Below, piece after piece: positions 50,847 through 59,063 of a stretch of DNA of 64,000 nt (positions are counted from its first letter, which is position 1; each line of letters opens with the position of its first letter). The notes beneath the pieces are model-generated. The model had not been told where the DNA came from. It saw only the letters and a list, made by a program, of their open reading frames with translations, and did not search any database. Origin of the DNA: JAXGXQ01 sp040772685 (GTDB taxonomy: Bacteria > Bacillota > Clostridia > Saccharofermentanales > UBA5734); contig JAXGXQ010000001.1 in assembly GCA_040772685.1 (NCBI GenBank), positions 186,001 to 250,000 of the forward strand, read 5' to 3'. Both the position numbers and the translations under genes were made by a program.

Positions 50847-52162
50847 GGTGCTGCTTTCCTATCTTCTTCTTCTACTTTGTCCGTGAACTCGTCGATTTTA
50901 TCCAATAAAAAGTCGACACTGCGTCTGGCTCCTTCACCGGGAAAGACCCAGCATTCCTGCCGTACCTCTTCACGCCCTGCCGCGAATCCAGGGTCTTCCA
51001 GCGCCTGCTCTATGAGCGAATCCAACTGAGACAGATTGCTCTCAGACAATTCCAGACCCAGACGCGGGAGAGCAGTTGTCGTCCACAAAGGTTTCTTGAG
51101 CCACCAGGCATCATAGACAGACAAATCGATATTGGGGTTGGTGTAAATAACCGGTTTATCGTAAACCAAAGCAAAGTCAAAAACTACACCTGAAAAGTCC
51201 GAGATCAGTAGGTCAGCACGACGCAAGACGTCAAAATTATCCTGATCCCGGTTCCATTCCAGTTGTTCAGATTCCGGATACTCTGACATGAGCTCTGCCA
51301 TCAATTCGCTTTCAGCGATAAAAGAATGCGGATGTGGACGCACAATAACGTGGCAGCCAGTTGCCTGCAAGCGCGCGATAATACTACCGCCGTATACTCC
51401 GAAAATGGCGCTTTGGCCCCATGAAGGGGCAAGCAAAACGGTGCGAGGCTTAGCAGGAAGAGGCGGCGCCTGCAGCAGGCGGTTTTTCATTTCATCCATA
51501 TAAGGTATCCCTACGAGATGCAGGTTTTTCGGCGGCAGATGACGCAGCTGCTCCAGCGCGCGTGTGTCTGTGGCTTGAAATTCGCCGGATAAAAGAACGG
51601 CATCATAATAATCCAGCCCAAACATGCGGTAGAGCACAATCTCGCTGGCTGCGTGGGGTAAATGGACATAGTACTTAACCTTAGGAGAGCGGCGCCACTG
51701 GTAAACATCGAGGCCGGGAGTGGTTGCAAGTACTACCTTGGCCTGCAACAGATTTAAGCGGGCATAGGCTTTGTCGCCTGCGCCGATAAACTCTGCGTCT
51801 ACCAGCTCATTCTCATAAGACAACACCGGATCCTCTGTGTCTGCAGTGAAATAGTGAACCTTGCGGCCACGGCGAGCCATCTCAGTACAAATTGGCTTAA
51901 ATACAGACCAGTAGCGCTTATCGTCCGAAAAAATGACAAAATCAAGCATGTCCCCGCTGACTTCTACTTTGCCGCTGCTCAGGCGAAACCGCAGTTTTAG
52001 AAATAACATTCGCAGGGAATAATAGGAAGTTCCGATGACTGCGAGAAGGATCGTGAAGAGCATGCTTCCCGTACCTGGATCAATGTAGAGAGCGAAGCAG
52101 GGAAGTCGGGACAGGAGATTCTGGAGCGGACCTGAAAAAGCGAGCATTTGGATATTGATCAT
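50825..52162 (-). CDS. CDP-glycerol glycerophosphotransferase family protein (TagB/TagF-like)
   Basis: 445 residues. An N-terminal membrane-associated segment has YIDPGTGSMLFTILLAVIG. Then comes a GT-B fold with the family signature: VRPHPHSFIAE and ADLLISDFSGVVFDFALVY, the CDP-glycerol transferase donor-binding pattern. Such enzymes add or polymerise glycerol phosphate on teichoic acid precursors. Cytoplasmic face of the membrane. Overlaps licA by four bases upstream and the YidC-AlkP fusion by 22 bases downstream, so all are one operon. Confidence 0.88.
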   Translation of the reverse strand: MINIQMLAFSGPLQNLLSRLPCFALYIDPGTGSMLFTILLAVIGTSYYSLRMLFLKLRFRLSSGKVEVSGDMLDFVIFSDDKRYWSVFKPICTEMARRGRKVHYFTADTEDPVLSYENELVDAEFIGAGDKAYARLNLLQAKVVLATTPGLDVYQWRRSPKVKYYVHLPHAASEIVLYRMFGLDYYDAVLLSGEFQATDTRALEQLRHLPPKNLHLVGIPYMDEMKNRLLQAPPLPAKPRTVLLAPSWGQSAIFGVYGGSIIARLQATGCHVIVRPHPHSFIAESELMAELMSEYPESEQLEWNRDQDNFDVLRRADLLISDFSGVVFDFALVYDKPVIYTNPNIDLSVYDAWWLKKPLWTTTALPRLGLELSESNLSQLDSLIEQALEDPGFAAGREEVRQECWVFPGEGARRSVDFLLDKIDEFTDKVEEEDRKAAPCLLENF

Positions 52163-53085
52163 AGAGCCAGCTCTTCAGCAAAATTTTTCAAGAATTTTTT
52201 TAAGCGGCTGTAGCGTTCAGCCGCCCAGTCTTCCATCGCCTGCCTGTTGTAAGGTACACGGGCTTTAGCCCATAAGGTCCACAAGTAATCCACAAAGATT
52301 TTTGACGCCAGAAAATGTAAGGATTCGAGAGAACTGGCTGCGCCTGAATAAGCAGCCAGGAGCTGCTGGTCACAGTGCTCATCGTAACCGGCTTCGATCG
52401 AGACAGCCGCGAGATCCCACATCCCGTCATTCATGCCTGCATACTCCCAGTCAATCAGAAAAAGCTTGTTTGTGCCCATGACCCAGTTTTCACACAAAGG
52501 ATCATTATGGCAAGGCTGCAGTTTCGTACGGATGTGTTGTTGAACCCATTGTCTTGTCCGCATGACAGCCTGTTTAGTCTCGTTATAATCAGCAAACATA
52601 GGTACGTGGTGTTCGTTGATGATTCCCTCATACTTGGCAGCTATGTCAAAAACATCAAAATTGACTCCAGTGTTGACACCGCTGTAGTGGATTTTATGCA
52701 GCACATCTGCAATCTGTGGGATTACTTCAGGTTTGCGCATCAGCTCCGCTGTCATCGTTATCGCATTTTTGATATAGCAGCTCAGTTTGCTGCCATCTTC
52801 GCCGAAGTAGAGCAGTTTTGTGTCAATGCCAAGGCGGCTGGCGAGTTCTGTGCTGATTTTCTCATCACTCCGGTTAATCAGTGCTTCTGTACCAGGTCCG
52901 GGAATTCGTACTACATATTCGTTTCCCGAAACCAAAGAGACACGATAGGTATGATTGGTGAGCCCGCCCAGACGCTGAATAGCACTGATCTCTCTGGTTA
53001 CTGCCGTAACCTCTGGAGCCATTTCAGTCAGCTTATAGATCTGCGGCAGATCAGCTTCAATAATTCGTAACATATCTGTATACAT
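52159..53085 (-). CDS. licA: LicA-like choline kinase
   Basis: 308 residues of the choline/ethanolamine kinase (APH-like) family: RLGGLTNHTYRVSLVSGN at the nucleotide-binding loop, EYVVRIPGPGTEALINR, and the catalytic segment PCHNDPLCENWV with LIDWEYAGMNDGMWDL. Phosphorylates choline (or another amino alcohol) for transfer to surface glycans. Partner LicC lies 52 bases upstream. No CAAT-type phase-variation repeat is present in the coding sequence. Confidence 0.88.
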   Translation of the reverse strand: MYTDMLRIIEADLPQIYKLTEMAPEVTAVTREISAIQRLGGLTNHTYRVSLVSGNEYVVRIPGPGTEALINRSDEKISTELASRLGIDTKLLYFGEDGSKLSCYIKNAITMTAELMRKPEVIPQIADVLHKIHYSGVNTGVNFDVFDIAAKYEGIINEHHVPMFADYNETKQAVMRTRQWVQQHIRTKLQPCHNDPLCENWVMGTNKLFLIDWEYAGMNDGMWDLAAVSIEAGYDEHCDQQLLAAYSGAASSLESLHFLASKIFVDYLWTLWAKARVPYNRQAMEDWAAERYSRLKKFLKNFAEELAL

Positions 53086-53137
53086 ATCTTACTCTCACGT
53101 TTATTTTTATTGCTACAAGAGACTGCTGCAGGCTGGT

Positions 53138-53839
53138 TTAAGAGTTGCGGTAAGCGAGATCAAAAGCCATGAGTTCATCGACAGTGTCAAATTCATAAAT
53201 CATATCGGCTGGGTACTTGCGTATCTTCATTTTCAGCGTGTCCAGATTTTTCAAATAGATCGATTCCCATAAGAGCTGCCTGGTTTCTTCCTTCTCATAG
53301 TTTTCTTCCAGGATAGTGACGAAACGGCGGGAGAAATCCTCATCCCAATAGGCGTGCCCATACATGTACCAGCTGTCTCTGCCACCGATCGTGACACCGC
53401 GGATATAATCATCTTCATCAAGCAGGAGGCACCATTCTTTGGTCCGGCCTTCAGCATATACGGCCGCGTAATAACATTCGGCGACTTCCGGTTCAAAAGG
53501 ATTCTTTACAAAATAATTATCTGCCGAACAGATATAACTGTTGCGCAGCACCTTGCGGACCGCGTATATGCTGCCATTGTTATTGCGTTCCGCGTAATCA
53601 GGATTATGAATCAGATGGACTGGGAAAAGGTCTTGCAGATATGAGAACATTTCTGCCTTATATCCGATTACGAGATAGATCTCAGGTATACCGGCTTCCA
53701 GCAGCTGTCGAATCTGACGTTCCAGCAGGATTTCACCTTTTACTGATACCAGCGCCTTCGGCTTCCCCTGCGCTGAATGGTCAAAGCGGCTGGAGAGACC
53801 TGCAGCCATGATGATTGCGTTATCAACCTTGTGTGTCAT
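53138..53839 (-). CDS. licC: LicC-like CTP:phosphocholine cytidylyltransferase
   Basis: 233 residues of the nucleotidyltransferase family: IIMAAGLSSRFDHSAQGKPK at the N-terminal CTP-binding loop, KGEILLERQIRQLLEAGI and the metal-binding SADNYFVKNPF. Activates phosphocholine to CDP-choline with the LicA product. First gene of the four-gene operon, behind a near-consensus promoter at 53867-53895. Confidence 0.9.
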   Translation of the reverse strand: MTHKVDNAIIMAAGLSSRFDHSAQGKPKALVSVKGEILLERQIRQLLEAGIPEIYLVIGYKAEMFSYLQDLFPVHLIHNPDYAERNNNGSIYAVRKVLRNSYICSADNYFVKNPFEPEVAECYYAAVYAEGRTKEWCLLLDEDDYIRGVTIGGRDSWYMYGHAYWDEDFSRRFVTILEENYEKEETRQLLWESIYLKNLDTLKMKIRKYPADMIYEFDTVDELMAFDLAYRNS

Positions 53840-53866
53840 ACGAGCCCCTCACAATTAGTATCATGA

Positions 53867-53895
53867 AGTATAGCAAATTTACATAGGCTTAACAA
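53867..53895 (-). promoter_or_regulatory. Promoter of the licC operon
   Basis: Minus strand TTGTTA (53895-53890), a 17-base spacer, TATACT (53872-53867), with an extended -10 (TTGCTATACT). About 28 bases before the licC ATG. Confidence 0.85.
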
Positions 53896-53942
53896 AAGAA
53901 TTATGGCTCTTGCTGTAAATGAACGCACAGGCTTTTGCGAAG

Positions 53943-54017
53943 GCAAAACTTGCACAGCCTGCTTCAATAAGTGTAAAAATTGCATACACAATTAATCGAA
54001 TGGGCAAAATATGCACA
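53943..54017. repeat. Three direct repeats at about 30-bp intervals (operator-like)
   Basis: GCAAAACTTGCACA (53943-53956), GTAAAAATTGCATA (53973-53986) and GCAAAATATGCACA (54004-54017); consensus G(C/T)AAAA-N-(A/T)-TGCA(C/T)A. The spacings of 30 and 31 bases put all copies on nearly the same face of the helix. They stand just upstream of the HTH-MNT promoter and between it and the divergent licC promoter. Confidence 0.75.
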
Positions 54018-54022
54018 TGCTA

Positions 54023-54051
54023 TTGTCGGAATAGTGCAAATCAGATATGAT
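54023..54051 (+). promoter_or_regulatory. Promoter of the HTH-MNT/HEPN pair
   Basis: TTGTCG (54023-54028), a 17-base spacer, TATGAT (54046-54051), then AAGGAGGTG before ATG 54076. Confidence 0.8.
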
Positions 54052-54075
54052 ATAAAGTAAGGAGGTGACTTCCTC

Positions 54076-54558
54076 ATGATTAGCAAATTAAAGCAGGCAC
54101 GTCAAATGAATAAACTTACACAGCAAGAAGCAGCAGATTTTCTGCAAGTTTCAGTTCGCTCCTATAAAACTTATGAAAACGATCCCCGCAAAGAAGGAAC
54201 GCTGAAGTATCAGTACATGTTGGAACAACTTGAAAAGTTGAATTATATTGATGAGGAACACGGTATATTAGAACTAGAAGATATTATCAAAATATGTACA
54301 GCGGTTTTTGAGAACTATCCAGTTGATTATTGCTACCTGTTCGGTTCATATGCCAGTAGAGAAGCCAATGAGCACAGCGATGTAGATTTATTTATTTCTA
54401 CAGAACTAACAGGAATAAAATATTTTGGCCTAATTGAGGAATTGCGCGAAAACCTGCGTAAGCGGGTTGACCTCATTGCTTTACAGCAATTGGGTGATAA
54501 CTTGGAGTTAGTTGATGAAGTTCTTAGAAAGGGCATAAAAATCTATGAGAAATCGTAA
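54076..54558 (+). CDS. mntA: MntA-like antitoxin: XRE-type HTH fused to a minimal nucleotidyltransferase
   Basis: 160 residues. The N-terminal HTH (SKLKQARQMNKLTQQEAADF) can bind DNA and probably autoregulates. The C-terminal MNT domain has GSYASREANEHSDVDLFI, the GSx10DxD motif. In MntA-HepT pairs the antitoxin adenylylates a tyrosine next to the toxin's catalytic His. It overlaps the HEPN gene by 14 bases. HTH fusion to the MNT domain is a known variation; operator repeats lie upstream. Confidence 0.9.
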   Translation: MISKLKQARQMNKLTQQEAADFLQVSVRSYKTYENDPRKEGTLKYQYMLEQLEKLNYIDEEHGILELEDIIKICTAVFENYPVDYCYLFGSYASREANEHSDVDLFISTELTGIKYFGLIEELRENLRKRVDLIALQQLGDNLELVDEVLRKGIKIYEKS

Positions 54559-54883
54559 AGAAGCTTATTTTTTCATTGATAAAATACTAAAAGATATTGA
54601 CTTCATTATGAAACAGATGAGCCTTATCAGAGAACAAGAGTTTGGAGAAAACCCGCTTCTCCTGGATTCGATGATGTTCCGTTTAATTCAAATATCAGAA
54701 AATGCAAAAAGAATTGACGATAATTTTAAAGCCAGACATAAGAGTATTCCTTGGTTCGAGATGTATGGACTAAGAAATAGGATAGTGCATGATTATGGCA
54801 ATGTTGATTTATCTATTGTCTTTAACACCTTAGTTAAAGATATTCCTGAATTGAAGAAAGCACTGGATGTACTATCGCCTTAA
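54545..54883 (+). CDS. hepT: HepT-like HEPN ribonuclease toxin (DUF86)
   Basis: 112 residues, the usual HepT length. The catalytic R-x4-H-x-Y motif is intact in LRNRIVHDYGNVD, with the modifiable Tyr two residues after His. HepT cleaves RNA when free of the MntA modification. Translationally coupled to the HTH-MNT gene by a 14-base overlap. Behind it, 54884-55063 shows only a T-rich unassigned stretch. Confidence 0.9.
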   Translation: MRNRKEAYFFIDKILKDIDFIMKQMSLIREQEFGENPLLLDSMMFRLIQISENAKRIDDNFKARHKSIPWFEMYGLRNRIVHDYGNVDLSIVFNTLVKDIPELKKALDVLSP

Positions 54884-55063
54884 TATTTTCGGATAATACA
54901 TCTAAGACTGACGTGTACTCCTTCTATAAGCTCATCCGTGTATCCATCTCTACGGCTATTCGTCCAAAAAAATTATTATCGCCCAAACTAATCGCCCCAA
55001 AATGGAGGATTCGATTGGGTGATAAATTGATACATCCTGAAAACTGTCGAATCAGAGTAGTTT

Positions 55064-55417
55064 TTACGCCTCTGATTTTTGTAAAATCTTTACAACCTCA
55101 TCAACTTTAAGAACCTTGCCATAGGAAACAACTTTCCCGTCCACTACTAAAGCAGGTGTTGTCATTACGCCGTAAGCTGCAATTTGGGCAAAATCAGTTA
55201 CATGGTCGATTGTTGTATCCATTCCGAGCTGCTCTAAGGCAGCTTTTGCCGCTGCTTCCAGCGCGTTGCACTTGGCACAGCCGGTACCTAGCACCTTAAC
55301 TTTTGCGCCCGCAGCATTTTCTGATGCAGCCTTCGCCAGGCTGTCTGAATCTATATCACCACCGCAGCTGCAAGCCGGTGTTTGTTTTTCTGGGTTTTTC
55401 TTTTTAAAAAGTGCCAT
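55064..55417 (-). CDS. Small redox-active thioredoxin-like protein
   Basis: 117 residues. A Lys-rich start with ACSCGG (a possible metal-binding pair of Cys) is followed by a thioredoxin-like fold with the C-x-x-C in LGTGCAKCNALE and the cis-Pro in TTPALVVDGKVVSYGK. Proteins of this type stand beside UPF0718/ArsP-like permeases. Here it lies 75 bases behind the permease gene on the same strand and probably supplies reductant to, or delivers metalloid for, that permease (inference). Confidence 0.85.
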   Translation of the reverse strand: MALFKKKNPEKQTPACSCGGDIDSDSLAKAASENAAGAKVKVLGTGCAKCNALEAAAKAALEQLGMDTTIDHVTDFAQIAAYGVMTTPALVVDGKVVSYGKVLKVDEVVKILQKSEA

Positions 55418-55492
55418 TTTGATTTCTCCTTGTACATTTCAATGTTCTAATCATTTTTATTCTTGCTTGGTAGTCTTTTAATAATAAACGGT

Positions 55493-56506
55493 TTAGATTA
55501 TAAACGGGGCGATTGCATTGAAAAAGTACCCGACTATTATTATGCCAACAGTGCAAACACCAATGAAGAGGGCCATCAATTTTGGTTTTATTGCTTTGCT
55601 CAGCATGATCAGCGACGGCAGAGACAAAGCGGTAACACCCATCATGAAGGCCAAAACAACGCCAAGTTGTGCTCCTTTAGCCAGTAAGGCTTCGGCAATC
55701 GGAATAGTCCCGAAAATGTCGGCATAGATCGGAATGCCAACTACTGTTGCTAATGGAACGGCCAGCGGATTGCCGGTTCCTAAAATCTTCACGATCCACT
55801 CCTGCGGAATCCAGTTATGGATAACGGCGCCTATGCCGACACCTATCAATATATAAGGAAATACTTTTTTAAAGGTGTCAACTACCTGATCTTTGGCAAA
55901 ACTCATACGTTCGCGCCTTGTTAGGTCGGGAGAATCAATATCTACATTTCCGGCCTTGGAAATAAAGTCCGCGACATATCTTTCCATCTTTAGTTTTTCA
56001 ATGATGGTGCCGCCGATAACTGCTATTACCAGACCGAGCACTACGTAAATAATAGCCACTTTTGCTCCAAAAATACTCATTAAAAGTACTAATGAACCCA
56101 AATCAACCATAGGAGAAGAAATCAGGAACGAAAAAGTTACCCCCAATGGCAGCCCCGCGCTAGTGAAGCCCATAAACAGCGGAATGGAAGAACAAGAACA
56201 AAAGGGTGTTACCGTTCCTAACAATGCAGCGATGGTATTAGCACCGATGCCATGAAACCGTCCCAGAATTTTTTTTGTTCTTTCCGGTGGAAAGTAGCTC
56301 TGAATATAGGAAATACCGAAAATCAAAGCACAAAGCAAAATTACAATCTTGATTGTGTCGTAGATAAAAAATTGAGCACTGGCAACCCAGCGATTGCCAA
56401 TATCCAGGCCTAATGCGGACAGCCCCCTGCCTGTTAAGTCATTTAGCCATTTCATACCTAGTAGCTGATTCTGGATAAAGTCCCAGAGCGTTTTTAATAC
56501 CTGCAT
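55493..56506 (-). CDS. ArsP/UPF0718-type permease
   Basis: 337 residues with about eight membrane segments. The permease motif in the first half, ALLGTVTPFCSCSSIPLFMG, has the paired cysteines typical of UPF0718 (ArsP) proteins, and the second half has VVGIPIYADIFGTIPIAEAL. ArsP members export trivalent methylarsenicals, which fits the arsM gene in the divergent operon. Direct As(III) or other export cannot be excluded. Divergent from arsR across a 128-base gap. Confidence 0.85.
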   Translation of the reverse strand: MQVLKTLWDFIQNQLLGMKWLNDLTGRGLSALGLDIGNRWVASAQFFIYDTIKIVILLCALIFGISYIQSYFPPERTKKILGRFHGIGANTIAALLGTVTPFCSCSSIPLFMGFTSAGLPLGVTFSFLISSPMVDLGSLVLLMSIFGAKVAIIYVVLGLVIAVIGGTIIEKLKMERYVADFISKAGNVDIDSPDLTRRERMSFAKDQVVDTFKKVFPYILIGVGIGAVIHNWIPQEWIVKILGTGNPLAVPLATVVGIPIYADIFGTIPIAEALLAKGAQLGVVLAFMMGVTALSLPSLIMLSKAIKPKLMALFIGVCTVGIIIVGYFFNAIAPFII

Positions 56507-56545
56507 TGTGAGCTCTCACCTCTTGAATTTATTTTTCAAAATGCT

Positions 56546-56575
56546 ATTATACATTAGTAATTGCTTAATAAGCAA
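56546..56575 (-). promoter_or_regulatory. Permease promoter overlapping an ArsR-type palindrome
   Basis: Minus strand TTGCTT (56575-56570), an 18-base spacer, TATAAT (56551-56546). The -35 element is part of a perfect 15-bp palindrome TTGCTTA-A-TAAGCAA (56561-56575), the expected kind of ArsR operator; another ATAAGCAA half-site follows at about 56583-56590. Confidence 0.75.
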
Positions 56576-56634
56576 GTGCTATATAAGCAAAAGGTTAAGA
56601 GTTAATATTTCATGCTTGGAGGTGAATAGCTATC

Positions 56635-56982
56635 ATGATAAATGCCGAAAATATTACAGTAAATGACTATGCAGATGTTTTGAAGCTGCTTGGCGACAAG
56701 ACGCGACTATCTATATTAAAGATACTAGAACAAACGGAATGCTGCGTCTGCCTTTTTGCTGATCTTTTTGATATTTCTCAATCCGCGATCAGCCAACACA
56801 TACGTAAACTGAAAGATCTGGACCTGGTGAAAGAAGATCCGCACAAACAATGGATTTTTTATTCATTGAATACTGACAGTAAATATTATGGGTTTATTAA
56901 GTCAATCCTGGAACAGATTCCAGAAGATGTGGCTGATCTGAAAAAGGTTGAAGCTGATGTACTTGAGATGAACTGTCCATAA
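56635..56982 (+). CDS. arsR: ArsR-family metalloid-responsive repressor
   Basis: 115 residues, winged helix. The metal-sensing cysteines lie in EQTECCVCLFADLF, the ArsR alpha-3 type of site; the recognition helix follows in DISQSAISQHIRKLKDLDLV. It represses both divergent transcripts until As(III) binds. GGAGGTG before ATG 56635. First gene of arsR-arsM-acr3. Confidence 0.92.
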   Translation: MINAENITVNDYADVLKLLGDKTRLSILKILEQTECCVCLFADLFDISQSAISQHIRKLKDLDLVKEDPHKQWIFYSLNTDSKYYGFIKSILEQIPEDVADLKKVEADVLEMNCP

Positions 56983-57027
56983 GGATTGCGCACATGGCGA
57001 TAATCTCATTAAAAAGAGGAAATTGCA

Positions 57028-57873
57028 ATGAATAAAACAGAAGACGCTAAACAAAATACGCCGGAATTTGCTAATACAGATACGTCGGAACATAAAGAGA
57101 AAGCAAGGAAACACATACGCTCGAATTATGCCAAAATCGCGTTGGGGAAAACCCAGACTGGTTGCTGCGCCACAGGTTGCGGCTGCTCTGAACCACAAGG
57201 CGACATTACAGATGTCTCCCGTCAACTTGGCTACCAGGATACGGATCTGGAGGCAATCCCAGACGGCGCCAACATGGGCTTGGGATGTGGCAATCCGTTT
57301 GCGATTGCAAACCTGCAAAAAGGTGATGTAGTGCTTGATTTAGGCAGCGGCGGCGGTTTTGATTGTTTTCTTGCCAGTCGTCAGGTTGGCGAAGAGGGAC
57401 ATGTAATCGGCGTGGATATGACACCGGAGATGGTAAGCAAAGCCCGTCTTAATGCCGAGAAGAGCGGCAACACAAATGTTGAGTTCCGTTTGGGCGAAAT
57501 TGAAAACCTGCCGGTGGCCGACGAGTCTGTGAATGTCATTATTTCAAACTGCGTGGTTAATATGTCCATGGACAAGCAGAGAGTCTTTAAGGAAGCATAT
57601 CGCGTACTGAAAAAAGGCGGGAAGTTTGCGATTTCTGACATAGTAGCCACGGTTGAACTGCCCGCCGAGTTGAAAGAGGATTTACGCGGCCTTTCAGGCT
57701 GCTATGCCGGTGCTGAGTATGTCGGTGTTATTGAACAAATGCTACAGACCGCGGGGTTTACTAAGGTCAGCTTGACCCCTAAGGACAACAGCAAAGAAAT
57801 ATTACAATCCTGGCAGCCAGGAAAGCAGATAGAGAATTATGTCGCTTCATATTATATTGAAGCAGTGAAGTAA
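57028..57873 (+). CDS. arsM: ArsM, arsenite S-adenosylmethionine methyltransferase
   Basis: 281 residues. The SAM-binding motif is VVLDLGSGGGFDCF. The arsenic-binding cysteines are visible at the expected places: GCCATGCGC near the N-terminus, ISNCVVNMS in the middle and GLSGCYAGAEY later. It converts As(III) to methylated arsenicals. The products could leave through the ArsP-like permease encoded by the divergent operon. GAGG precedes ATG 57028. Confidence 0.94.
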   Translation: MNKTEDAKQNTPEFANTDTSEHKEKARKHIRSNYAKIALGKTQTGCCATGCGCSEPQGDITDVSRQLGYQDTDLEAIPDGANMGLGCGNPFAIANLQKGDVVLDLGSGGGFDCFLASRQVGEEGHVIGVDMTPEMVSKARLNAEKSGNTNVEFRLGEIENLPVADESVNVIISNCVVNMSMDKQRVFKEAYRVLKKGGKFAISDIVATVELPAELKEDLRGLSGCYAGAEYVGVIEQMLQTAGFTKVSLTPKDNSKEILQSWQPGKQIENYVASYYIEAVK

Positions 57874-57884
57874 AGGAAGAAATT

Positions 57885-58967
57885 ATGAGCAAAGAAAAGC
57901 AATCAGGAATCAGCTTTTTCCACAAATATCTAACGGTCTGGGTGCTCTTATGTATGGGGGCCGGCATTCTGATCGGCCATTACATCCCTCAGGTCACAGG
58001 GGTTTTAAACAGCCTTAGTTACGCCAATATTTCTCTGCCCATGACAATTCTGATTTGGGTGATGATCTACCCCATGATGATGAAGGTGGACTTCCAAAGC
58101 GTCATAGATGTCAAGAAGAATCCTAAAGGTCTGTACATTACCTGGATCGTCAACTGGCTGGTCAAGCCGTTTACCATGTTCGGCATTGCCTGGTTTTTCT
58201 TTAACGTGGTATTTAAAAATCAAATAACTCCGGAACTGGCACAGCAGTATCTGGCCGGTGCCATTCTGCTTGGGGCCGCGCCCTGTACGGCCATGGTATT
58301 TGTCTGGAGTCTGCTGACCAAAGGCAATCCCTCGTACACTGTGGTTCAAGTGGCGACGAACGACCTGATTATCCTGATCGCCTTTGTGCCGATTGTGAAG
58401 CTGTTGATGGGCGTCAGCAACATCTTCGTGCCCTGGGACACCCTGATCTTATCTGTCGTGCTTTACGTGGTTATTCCTTTGACTGCCGGCATTTTAACCC
58501 GACAATATTTGACAAAAAAACGTGGCCTGGAATATTTTGAGAAAACATTCCTGCTGAAATTTGACGGAATCACCGAGATCGGGTTACTGCTGACGCTCGT
58601 GCTTATTTTCGCCCAACAGGCAGAAGTCATGATTGCTTATCCGCAGCACATTCTGCTGATCGCAGTTCCGCTTGTGCTGCAGACATTCCTGATTTTCTTC
58701 ATCGCTTATGGTTTGAGCAAGAAGGCCAAACTGCCTTTTGATGTTGCTGCTCCCGCGGGTATGATTGGTGCCTCGAACTTTTTTGAACTCGCGCTCGGGG
58801 TTTCAATCGCAGTCTTCGGAGCTAACTCACCAGCAGCTCTGGCCACTACGGTTGGTGTTCTGACCGAAGTGCCGGTGATGCTGATTCTAGTTAAGATCGC
58901 CAATAACACCAAGCACTGGTTTCCATCAAAAGAAGCGGAGAAACCAGCTGCTCAAACATTAAGTTAA
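57885..58967 (+). CDS. acr3: Acr3/ArsB-type arsenite efflux transporter
   Basis: 360 residues with about ten membrane segments. The Acr3 signature with the essential cysteine is seen in LLGAAPCTAMVFVWSLL; the fourth-segment stretch YIPQVTGVLNSLSYANISLP and the late GMIGASNFFELALGVSIAVF also fit. Exports As(III). Last gene of arsR-arsM-acr3, 11 bases behind arsM. Confidence 0.94.
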   Translation: MSKEKQSGISFFHKYLTVWVLLCMGAGILIGHYIPQVTGVLNSLSYANISLPMTILIWVMIYPMMMKVDFQSVIDVKKNPKGLYITWIVNWLVKPFTMFGIAWFFFNVVFKNQITPELAQQYLAGAILLGAAPCTAMVFVWSLLTKGNPSYTVVQVATNDLIILIAFVPIVKLLMGVSNIFVPWDTLILSVVLYVVIPLTAGILTRQYLTKKRGLEYFEKTFLLKFDGITEIGLLLTLVLIFAQQAEVMIAYPQHILLIAVPLVLQTFLIFFIAYGLSKKAKLPFDVAAPAGMIGASNFFELALGVSIAVFGANSPAALATTVGVLTEVPVMLILVKIANNTKHWFPSKEAEKPAAQTLS

Positions 58968-59010
58968 CGAAATTAAATCGCGGAAGAGATCCCGTCTTAT
59001 TCGGACAAAG

Positions 59011-59063
59011 AAATATTCGTCAGTGTCGGTTTATCCTTGTAAAGACGACGCTGACGAATATTT
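59011..59063. terminator. Long hairpin between acr3 and the TspO-like gene
   Basis: AAATATTCGTCAG (59011-59023) and CTGACGAATATTT (59051-59063) form a perfect 13-bp stem with a partial inner stem (GTCG/CGAC), between convergent genes. It abuts the stop codon of the TspO-like gene. Confidence 0.75.

Noticed and set aside
52159..53085. Phase-variable licA as in Haemophilus
   Set aside because: No CAAT or other tetranucleotide repeat is present at the gene start.
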